This document shows, one piece after another, positions 17,639 through 26,294 of a stretch of DNA of 26,294 bases. The stretch is taken from NCBI RefSeq assembly GCF_008710095.1, contig NZ_VYKJ01000025.1:1-26294 (forward strand), read 5' to 3'. The translations under genes were made by a program, and so were the position numbers. The notes under the pieces were generated by a model that worked only from the letters and a program-made list of their open reading frames with translations, did not search any database and had not been told where the DNA came from. Source of the stretch: Affinibrenneria salicis (GTDB taxonomy: Bacteria; Pseudomonadota; Gammaproteobacteria; Enterobacterales; Enterobacteriaceae). The first letter of the stretch is position 1; each line of letters begins with the position of its first letter.

Positions 17639-18601
17639 TCACGCCGCCTTACCGATACGCCGGCGGGACAGCGGTGAAACATCGGCATACGACGGCGCCC
17701 GTTTTTGCCCGGCACTTTTAATGGTCGCCAGCGCAACGCCGGCAAAGACCATCAGCGTGGCGATAACATGGTAGAACTGCAGACGTTCATCCAGCAGCAG
17801 CGCGCCGAGCAGAAAAGCGAACACCGGCACCAGGTACATCGAGGTACTGGCGCGAGCCGCGCCGAAGGCCGCGACGATACGCGCATAAACCAGGTAGGCG
17901 GCGATGCCGGCGACCAGCGCGACGAAAAACATGCCGCCGACGATGCGCAGAGAAAAATGCGGCACCGCGCCGGACAGCCACCATTCGACCGGCGTAAACG
18001 GCAGCAGCGCCAGCGCGCCGCCGCCGGCCACAATCCACAGCAGCACCAACGGCGGCAAATTCACCGGTCTGCGCCGCAGCAGCGCGGTATAGCCGGCCCA
18101 GGCAAGCGCGGCGATAAACGCGATCACATCGCCACGGTTCAGCGCAAGCCGGCTAAGATGCGCCAGACTGCCTTCAAAAACGGCGACGCCGATACCGGCA
18201 AAGGCGATACCGGCGCCGACAATCATCGCCGGCGAGAGCGCGACCTTCCAGATTAACCGTTCGATCAGCGCCACCAGCACCGGCGACAAGGCGAAGATCA
18301 GCGCGATGTGGCCGGCATGGGTATAGTGCGCCGCAGCATACTGCGGCGCCACGCTCAACGCCCCGCCAAGGAGAGCCAGCAGCGCCAAATCGCCGGCGCG
18401 CCGACGCATCAACGGCGCGCACTGCCGCAGCGCGGGCAGGACAAAAGGCAACAACAGCAGCGCGGCGAGCAGCCAGCGGCCAAAGGCCAGAGAAACCGGG
18501 GGAAACTCGGCATTGATCCAGCGGGCGGCCACCATATTACTGGCAAAGAGCAACGGCGCCAGCAGGAACAACCCTTTGACCCATAGCGATGTACGATTCA
18601 T
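17639..18601 (-). CDS. EamA-family (drug/metabolite transporter) inner-membrane exporter
   Basis: The 320-residue product is strongly hydrophobic with about ten predicted membrane helices in two halves, the usual EamA pattern. The first repeat starts near residue 10 (GLFLLAPLLFASNMVAARWI), the second near 155 (GDVIAFIAALAWAGYTALLR). The C terminus (about 295-320) is basic and cytosolic. Substrate unknown; many relatives export amino acids or other metabolites. A GGGGG ribosome site precedes the ATG. It is divergent from an Lrp/AsnC regulator, with a symmetric operator-like site between them. That arrangement suggests that the regulator controls it and that the substrate may be an amino acid (inference). 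Confidence 0.88.
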   Translation of the reverse strand: MNRTSLWVKGLFLLAPLLFASNMVAARWINAEFPPVSLAFGRWLLAALLLLPFVLPALRQCAPLMRRRAGDLALLALLGGALSVAPQYAAAHYTHAGHIALIFALSPVLVALIERLIWKVALSPAMIVGAGIAFAGIGVAVFEGSLAHLSRLALNRGDVIAFIAALAWAGYTALLRRRPVNLPPLVLLWIVAGGGALALLPFTPVEWWLSGAVPHFSLRIVGGMFFVALVAGIAAYLVYARIVAAFGAARASTSMYLVPVFAFLLGALLLDERLQFYHVIATLMVFAGVALATIKSAGQKRAPSYADVSPLSRRRIGKAA

Positions 18602-18692
18602 ACAGTTACCCCCATTACCCAGAAATAAGCGCAGGCCGGCGCCCGACGCCGCATCGGCCAGCTTCCCGCTTAGTCATTGTAATCTGAAGGAA

Positions 18693-18708
18693 AAGCAATA
18701 TTTTGCTT
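18693..18708. promoter_or_regulatory. Perfect dyad between the exporter and Lrp/AsnC genes
   Basis: AAGCAATATTTTGCTT has perfect 6-bp arms (AAGCAA and TTGCTT) around four A/T bases. It lies in the 155-bp divergent spacer, 49 bp from the regulator start. AT-rich symmetric sites like this are typical for Lrp/AsnC proteins, so it is a candidate operator for the adjacent regulator. Confidence 0.55.
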
Positions 18709-18756
18709 ATTTATCCTGTATGATTAATTAGATATGGAATTATTTTCGGGGTAATC

Positions 18757-19293
18757 ATGACTTCAAAGAACAAACATTCTGAAGGTCCTCTTTATAAAAC
18801 CGGCGCCGCGCCGCGCGAGCTGGATATGACCGATCGCAGAATTCTGTCCGCGCTGCGTCAGAATGGGCGCCTGACCATCGCGGAGCTGGCGGAAGAAGTT
18901 GGGCTATCGACATCGCCCTGCTGGAGCCGGCTGAAACGGCTGGAGGCCAGCGGCGCGATCGAAAACTATGTTGCGGTGATTAACGCCAAAACAATCGGCG
19001 TAACGGACGTGTTTTTTGTTGAGATCACGCTCGATCACCATGACGATCAAATACTCGAACGCTTCGGCCAGGCGCTGGCCGATATGCCGGAAGTACTGGA
19101 AGCGCACCTGGTGACCGGCGACTATGACTACCTGGTGAAGATCGCCGTGACCGACGCCGCGCACTACGAGCGCTTCCTGCGCCAGACGCTGTACCGCACC
19201 AGCGGCATCCGGCATACCCGTTCGACCTTTGCGCTGCGCACGCTGAAACGGGAAATCTCCGTCGATCCGTTGCTTATACCGCATAAATCCTGA
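18757..19293 (+). CDS. Lrp/AsnC-family transcriptional regulator
   Basis: DNA-binding regulator of 178 residues, longer than Lrp (164) because of about 20 extra polar residues before LDMTDRRILSALRQNGRLTI. The winged helix-turn-helix spans about 23-80 (AELAEEVGLSTSPCWSRLKRL). The RAM/AsnC ligand-binding domain follows at about 85-165, with VLEAHLVTGDYDYLVKI. A GGGG ribosome site lies before the ATG, but an internal ATG at codon 24 would also give a full regulator, so the start is not certain. It is divergent from the EamA exporter and probably controls it in response to an amino acid. There is no close match to Lrp itself. Confidence 0.9.
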   Translation: MTSKNKHSEGPLYKTGAAPRELDMTDRRILSALRQNGRLTIAELAEEVGLSTSPCWSRLKRLEASGAIENYVAVINAKTIGVTDVFFVEITLDHHDDQILERFGQALADMPEVLEAHLVTGDYDYLVKIAVTDAAHYERFLRQTLYRTSGIRHTRSTFALRTLKREISVDPLLIPHKS

Positions 19294-19466
19294 GACGCAG
19301 CAAGGCGCCGGCCGGGCTTACCCGGCGGCCTGACGCCGGATTCCAGCCAGATCGGGAATGGGCCGTTTTTCTTGCGGCCACAGCAAGTTAGCGCCGCCTT
19401 CCGAAAACAAAGGAGATGTATAGAGACAGACCGACGGAAAGGAACGGAAACAGGCGGGAGAGAGAG

Positions 19467-19501
19467 CGAAAAGAGACGCGAGCAGGCAGGCGACGCGTCT
19501 C
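19467..19501 (-). terminator. Rho-independent terminator of galF
   Basis: GAGACGCG (19473-19480) and CGCGTCTC (19494-19501) form a perfect 8-bp stem with a 13-base loop. On the minus strand TTTT follows. It begins 10 bp after the galF stop, so galF transcription probably ends here and does not continue towards gnd. Confidence 0.75.
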
Positions 19502-19510
19502 CGTATAGCG

Positions 19511-20410
19511 TTATTTGCTGAGCAACGCCTTCACTTTTTCCTTAAAGGCCTTACCCTGTTCCGGGTGGCGCAGACCGTAAGAAACAAAAGCCTGCATATA
19601 ACCCAGCTTACGACCGCAGTTAAAGCTACGGCCAGCCATCTGCACCGCATCCACCTGCTGCCGGCTGTTAATCAACCCGGCGATGGCGTCGGTTAGCTGA
19701 ATACGCCCCCACGCGCCCGGCAGCATTTTTTCCAGCAACGGCCAGGCTTCTTTCGTAAGTACGTAGCGCCCCACCGCCGACAGATCGGAACCGGTCACCG
19801 GCGGCGCCACCGGTTTTTCCACCATTGAGGTAATCGCGGCGGCATCGCCGGCTTTGGTTAACGGCGTGGCGCACTCCACCACGGAGTATTCCGGCAGCAC
19901 TTCGTAAGGACGGTGTTTTACCAGCACCTGACTGCGGCCGGTTTCGTTGAAGCGGGAAATCAGCAACGCCAGATTCTCTTTTGACTGATCGGCGCTCGAT
20001 TCGTCCATCACCACATCCGGCAGCACCACAACAAAGGGCGAATCGCCGATAATCGGCCGGGCGCAGGAAACGGCGTGGCCTAACCCCAGCGTCTTACCCT
20101 GGCGCACATTCATAATCGTGACGCCCTTCGGCACTATCGCCTGCACTTCTTCCAGCTGCTGACGTTTTAAGCGCTCTTCGAGCAGAGCTTCCAGTTCAAA
20201 GGAAGTATCGAAATGGTTTTCGATGGCATTTTTAGACGCGTGCGTCACCAGCACGATTTCGGTAATGCCGGCCCGGACACACTCATTAACAATCTTCTCT
20301 ATTACCGGCCGGTCAACCAAAGGCAGCATCTCTTTCGGAATCGCTTTAGTAACCGGTAACAAATTCATCCCCAGCCCTGCGACAGGGATAATGGCTTTCA
20401 ATGATGTCAT
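19511..20410 (-). CDS. galF: GalF, UTP-glucose-1-phosphate uridylyltransferase-like protein
   Basis: Paralogue of GalU, thought to adjust UDP-glucose synthesis in enterobacteria. The 299-residue product matches GalF rather than GalU at diagnostic places: [20 protein letters not shown] instead of [19 protein letters not shown], and [13 protein letters not shown] instead of PGAGDEIQLTDAI. The loss of the GalU Thr-Arg pair in the nucleotide loop suggests weak or no catalysis, as reported for E. coli GalF. The nucleotidyltransferase fold spans the whole protein. It is on the same strand as gnd, as in the usual galF-O-antigen-gnd order, but a terminator follows directly and no polysaccharide genes lie between them. 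Confidence 0.93.
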   Translation of the reverse strand: MTSLKAIIPVAGLGMNLLPVTKAIPKEMLPLVDRPVIEKIVNECVRAGITEIVLVTHASKNAIENHFDTSFELEALLEERLKRQQLEEVQAIVPKGVTIMNVRQGKTLGLGHAVSCARPIIGDSPFVVVLPDVVMDESSADQSKENLALLISRFNETGRSQVLVKHRPYEVLPEYSVVECATPLTKAGDAAAITSMVEKPVAPPVTGSDLSAVGRYVLTKEAWPLLEKMLPGAWGRIQLTDAIAGLINSRQQVDAVQMAGRSFNCGRKLGYMQAFVSYGLRHPEQGKAFKEKVKALLSK

Positions 20411-20460
20411 AGATTGTTCTCTTAATCTGCAAGTCAGCCTGTGGCGACGCTAAACACGCG

Positions 20461-20900
20461 TCACGTCTGCCTTAACTTTACACCTAATATACAGAAGAGA
20501 GATCGCGGAAACGGATTTTTTCTGCAACATAGGACTATTCTGGTGCAGCCCGCGCCGTTATTTCAGCCCCACATACCGAAGCGTTAGCCAGCCAGGCCGG
20601 GCATGATGACTGTCCCTTATCGTCCCGGCGCCGGAAGGATGCCACAGGGTCTGTCTGGCGGAGCGCCGGCTGCCGCTAATCTTTGCGGTGAGACTCCCCT
20701 CCGGCCGGCATGCCCGAAATCGGCGTCAGGACCGCAGCCAGACGCCGCTGACTGGGCTGGCGGCGTGCCTCTCTCTGCCCCGCTCACCTGGCGGTTTATG
20801 CCGGACTTGCGCCTGTATCGCGGCGTTGCGCCACCTGTTTGCCATAGTGCGTAACGGTACGTGTTATAACCCCGCCCACACCATAAACAGGCCCGACGAC
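20461..20900. other. Gene-free stretch upstream of galF
   Basis: About 440 bases with several open frames on both strands, none with a ribosome site or recognisable content. The galF promoter should lie in the first 100 bases, but I could not choose a convincing -10/-35 pair. The rest is GC-rich and unexplained. Confidence 0.4.
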
Positions 20901-20903
20901 TTA

Positions 20904-21048
20904 GAGCCTGTCCCGTCAGGTCTATTTCACTTGCCCTCCTGAGCGAGAGCAATGCACGACATCCTCACGTACCATGAGTACGCTCCGTTTGCTCCGCGCT
21001 GTCCGTATCCAAACTGGTTACGCCGATAACGCCGGCCGGGACAGGCTC
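20904..21048. mobile_element. MITE-like element, 145 bp with 12-bp terminal inverted repeats
   Basis: GAGCCTGTCCCG at 20904-20915 is repeated exactly as CGGGACAGGCTC at 21037-21048. Both ends are flanked by TTA (20901-20903 and 21049-21051), consistent with a 3-bp target duplication. The 145-bp interior encodes no transposase. Ends starting GAGCC with a TNA-type duplication are found in some IS5-family groups, so this could be a non-autonomous derivative moved by such an IS. Confidence 0.75.
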
Positions 21049-21059
21049 TTAACGCCCCC

Positions 21060-21095
21060 GAAAACCGCGCCGACAAAATAAATAACGCGGCGCGG
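21060..21095 (-). terminator. Rho-independent terminator of the GntR gene
   Basis: CCGCGCCG (21065-21072) and CGGCGCGG (21088-21095) form an 8-bp stem with a 15-base loop. On the minus strand TTTTC follows. It lies 2 bp after the stop codon at 21098. Confidence 0.65.
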
Positions 21096-21097
21096 CG

Positions 21098-21802
21098 CTA
21101 CGGATTACGCCGTAAAATATATTCGACCTGATAGTCTCTGGCATTGCGATGCATCACTGAATAATTGACAAACTCGCCGCTGTCGCTATAGACCAGCGAG
21201 GTAATGCGCAATATTGGCGTTTCCGGCTCGATATTCAGCATCTTCGCCATATTCTCATCCGCCAGCACCGGCGTCAGACACTCATGATTGCCGGCGATAT
21301 TGATATGGCACTCATCTTCAATATAGGAAAATTTCGACCCTTCCAGATGCGCCAGCGATAAATTACGGAATAAACGCGCCGGCATATAGCTATCCTCCAC
21401 CACCATGGGTTTCCCCTGTACCGAACGAATGCGCCGCGAATAATAAATCCGCTCATTAACTTTTATCCGCAACTGGCTTGCGATGGCGGGCGGCGCCGGC
21501 ATAAGATTAAACGCCAGCACCTCAGTAAATACCTCTTTCCCCTGATTGTGCATCGCTTCCAGAAATCCCATAAACTGACTGATTTCATGGTGTACGTCTT
21601 TTCTGACAATATAGGTGCCGCTGCCGTGTCGACGGGTAACCAGCCCCCATTCGATCAGCAAATCCGTCGCTTTGCGGATGGTCATGCGCGATACGCCATA
21701 CTCGGCGGCCAGACGCTTTTCGCCCGGTAATGGACTGCCCACCGCATAATCCTCAGAGTCGATGCGCATCCGCAGCCGTTCCGCGATTGATTTATAGATC
21801 AC
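21098..21802 (-). CDS. GntR-family (HutC/UTRA) regulator, YidP-like
   Basis: Predicted repressor of the divergent alpha-glucoside genes. It closely resembles E. coli YidP, encoded beside the glv genes, as I recall that sequence: YKSIAERLRMRID, LPGEKRLAAEYGVSRMTIRK, PAPPAIASQLRIKVNERIYY and GNHECLTPVLAD. I chose a GTG start at 21802 (234 residues): the protein then begins with IYKSIAERL like YidP, and GGAGA lies upstream. The longest open frame would add 40 residues rich in Ile, Leu and Trp that do not fit the family. The winged helix-turn-helix is at about 1-70 and the UTRA ligand domain at about 85-230. The likely effector is a phosphorylated alpha-glucoside. Confidence 0.9.
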   Translation of the reverse strand: MIYKSIAERLRMRIDSEDYAVGSPLPGEKRLAAEYGVSRMTIRKATDLLIEWGLVTRRHGSGTYIVRKDVHHEISQFMGFLEAMHNQGKEVFTEVLAFNLMPAPPAIASQLRIKVNERIYYSRRIRSVQGKPMVVEDSYMPARLFRNLSLAHLEGSKFSYIEDECHINIAGNHECLTPVLADENMAKMLNIEPETPILRITSLVYSDSGEFVNYSVMHRNARDYQVEYILRRNP

Positions 21803-21932
21803 TAGTAGATCTCTCCATATCTTTCCGAGCCATGTCAGGCACATCCAATAATCACATAACAACTTGATAAATAAAATCTTAAAACTGATTTCAGATGAAA
21901 TTATTTCCTTACTCATCATCATGTCTACAAAT

Positions 21933-22013
21933 TCAGTAAAAATCAGACATCTTATGGTAAATAAAAATCATGAGAACGATCACGAATCGGTTCAGTACCC
22001 GACGTTTTCTCAT
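21933..22013 (-). CDS. Possible small ORF (26 codons) upstream of the GntR gene
   Basis: ATG at 22013 follows a purine-rich GAGGGGCGGTG ribosome-site-like sequence and opens a 26-codon frame, MRKRRVLNRFVIVLMIFIYH and so on. The peptide has a basic N terminus and a hydrophobic middle (VIVLMIFIY), like small membrane peptides or leader peptides. It lies between the ERIC-like repeat and the regulator gene, on the regulator's strand. I do not recognise it. Chance is a real alternative at this length. Confidence 0.3.
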   Translation of the reverse strand: MRKRRVLNRFVIVLMIFIYHKMSDFY

Positions 22014-22066
22014 CACCGCCCCTCTATGCTCCTTTCCAGAGGCCCACGTTAAAAAAAGAAGGTCGC

Positions 22067-22322
22067 GATACCCGAAATAATTCGGGTTGCAGGACAAAAA
22101 CAGCAACAGCGTTTTGAACAGCGCCTGCGCTGAAAGGCGGGACCGCAAAGCCGGCTCATACGGCATTGCGGCGGCAGATTCACCGATAACGAATTTATCC
22201 AGCCGATGGATGATCTGCGGTGAGAGACAGGATGTCGCCATTAATCCCCGGAAACTTACTCAGGTAAGCAGCCGGGGTGAAAATAAGGGTACGCATCTGC
22301 AACCCGAAATATGGCGAGGATA
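22067..22322. repeat. ERIC/IRU-like palindromic repeat, copy C (256 bp)
   Basis: The left end ATACCCGAAATAATTCGGGT (22068-22087) and the right end (22297-22322: CTGCAACCCGAAATATGG...) are inverted copies, the best-preserved pair of the three repeats in the window. The interior shares TGAGAGACAGGATGTC and an ACTTACTCAGGTAAGC-type core with copy B. It ends 29 bp before the aglA start, so it forms the 5' leader of aglA unless a promoter lies in its last bases. Confidence 0.72.
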
Positions 22323-22351
22323 ACCCTACAGCTGTTTACGAGGATTTAATT

Positions 22352-25299
<2,948 letters not shown>

Positions 25300-25323
25300 C
25301 GGGACGTTATTGGTATCTATGCT

Positions 25324-25361
25324 CCTTGCTCGCGCAGATTACTCTACTTGCGCGGGCAAGG
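25324..25361 (+). terminator. Hairpin downstream of aglB
   Basis: CCTTGCTCGCGCA and TGCGCGGGCAAGG form a 13-bp stem with one T-G pair and a 12-base loop, 25 bp after the aglB stop. No T tract follows, so it is either a weak terminator or an RNA end-stabilising hairpin. Confidence 0.55.
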
Positions 25362-25477
25362 GGTATTGGGTTAGAGAGGACTACCCGCCTTGGCGGCCAT
25401 TCAATTATCTATTGGATAGACAAACAATACACCGAGCTACAACAATACTAAAAACTCCTTAAAATAAAATGAATTAT

Positions 25478-25972
25478 CTACTTTCTTGCAGCAAGCAAGA
25501 GTATTGCGCCTAGGAGGAATAAATACCCTTTATCATTATCAGCAAGAACCGCTTTTCCCCGACGTTTAAGATAGCCACTTTTACGGTTTACCTCGATACC
25601 ATCCAGAAGCCGAATGCGTACTGACTTTCATGGTTTATCCGCCTCTCAGCAGAATATTTAGCGGGAAGTCTTGTCCATCTGTTGCCAGATGGATTTTGGT
25701 GCAATAACCGTCTCGTGAGCGATCCGGCACATGAGCGGCATCGGCGCAATGATCGGCGCGGATGTTACTGCCATCGAGTGATATCGCTGACCAGTGAGGT
25801 CAGTCATTTCCATCAAAAGTTGAAAGCAACCTGTTGAAAATAATTTTGATGATCCCTGATTTTGATCAGCGGTTTAAACAGTTGTAAACCGTTTTCCACG
25901 CGCCATAACGCTCAGGCAAATCACGCCATGGTACCCCGGATCAAAGTGCCCAAAACATGCCCTTGATAATCT
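25478..25972 (-). pseudogene. Decayed IS5-family transposase remnant
   Basis: Reading the minus strand from about 25970, one frame gives IIKGMFWAL*SGVPWRDLPE, RYGAWKTVYNCLNR* and then SAISLDGSNIRADHCADAAH, RSRDGYCTKIHLATDGQDFP: recognisable IS5-family DDE transposase blocks (PWRDLPER, DGSNIRA, TKIH) broken by three TGA stops. After a further stop a frameshift leads to RLLDGIEVNRKSGYLKRRGK and AVLADNDKG. This is joined directly to what looks like the transposase C terminus (FLLGAILLLAARK, stop at 25478), so a middle segment is lost. Neither the N terminus nor the terminal repeats could be identified. It is not functional. Confidence 0.8.
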
Positions 25973-26294
25973 TTCAGTGTTCAACGTAAGGATGACTGAC
26001 CTTTTGAGAACGTTCAGGGGGAAGCGGAGGTGAAATCAGTTCCCATGCAATGTCGGGAAGTTCGTAACAAGCCATGGAGATATCCACATGAAAAATCAGA
26101 GAGTTATTCTATCAAAATCTATTACGGGACACAGCCTAATACGGTGATTGACATTGGTCTAAATAGCTATATGGACACCTCCCCGATACAAGTACGGGCA
26201 GATCTTTTTCTGACAAAGTAGCCACACACATATATCCGGCTTCGTGAGCCCTGATGAACATCCGCACTCTCTGCCCTCATTAGTGCCATGGCTT
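25973..26294. other. Unassigned end of the window
   Basis: No gene could be supported here. A 63-codon plus-strand frame (26030-26221) has GGAGGTG in front of it, but its product (MKSVPMQCREVRNKPWRYPH and so on) resembles nothing I know. It could be a gene fragment or chance. The beginning of this stretch may still be part of the decayed IS. Confidence 0.35.

Noticed and set aside
19294..19510. JUMPstart/ops element between galF and gnd
   Set aside because: I looked for GGCGGTAGCGT on the galF strand; only a loosely similar GGCGGCGCTAAC is present.
20617..20952. 111-codon minus-strand frame upstream of galF
   Set aside because: It begins inside the MITE-like element, has no ribosome site, and its composition is that of random GC-rich DNA.

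Overview
This is a stretch of enterobacterial chromosome, rich in G+C in its genes. Most products are close to named Enterobacterales proteins: GalT, GalK, MntR, Gnd, GalF, BglF/BglG, a YidP-type regulator and the AglA/AglB pair. The gene mix and the scattered ERIC/IRU-type repeats suggest a plant- or environment-associated member such as Pectobacteriaceae (Brenneria, Lonsdalea or Dickeya-like). The genus is inference and cannot be fixed from the sequence alone.

Layout. 1-2522: a heptanucleotide tract (18 copies, cut by the window edge), then a gal control region with two GalR/GalS-type operators and galT-galK without galE. 2615-4444: mntR, divergent from a YfeA/SitA-type Mn/Fe-binding periplasmic protein, with an MntR box on the latter's promoter. 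4494-8872: an AlkA-type DNA glycosylase, an ERIC-like repeat, an unrecognised 204-residue protein, a small Gly/His-rich lipoprotein on the minus strand, and a soluble FIST-domain chemoreceptor. 8955-14757 (minus strand): an aryl-beta-glucoside system ordered bglF-bglB-bglG, followed by a secreted nucleoside-hydrolase-like protein. It has a CRP site, promoter and leader terminator upstream of bglF. 14950-15995: a gene-poor stretch with a composite ERIC-like repeat. 15996-20410: gnd and galF on the minus strand, separated only by an EamA-family exporter and a divergent Lrp/AsnC regulator. 20411-21097: a gene-free stretch ending in a 145-bp MITE-like element. 21098-25299: an alpha-glucoside module with a YidP-like GntR/UTRA regulator divergent from aglA (PTS IICB) and aglB (GH4 6-phospho-alpha-glucosidase). 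25300-26294: a decayed IS5-family transposase and non-coding DNA.

How the genes work together. Three sugar routes are visible: galactose (GalT, GalK), beta-glucosides such as arbutin or salicin (PTS uptake, hydrolysis, antitermination by BglG), and alpha-glucosides such as maltose or sucrose isomers (PTS uptake, NAD/Mn-dependent hydrolysis, control by the GntR regulator). Gnd and GalF belong to the pentose phosphate pathway and UDP-glucose metabolism.

I found no clear undescribed multi-gene system. The points most worth a second look are the heptamer tract beside the gal operator, the apparent absence of O-antigen genes between galF and gnd, the orphan metal-binding protein with its long leader, the rearranged bgl operon with an added hydrolase-like gene, the MITE, and a 26-codon ORF ahead of the GntR gene.
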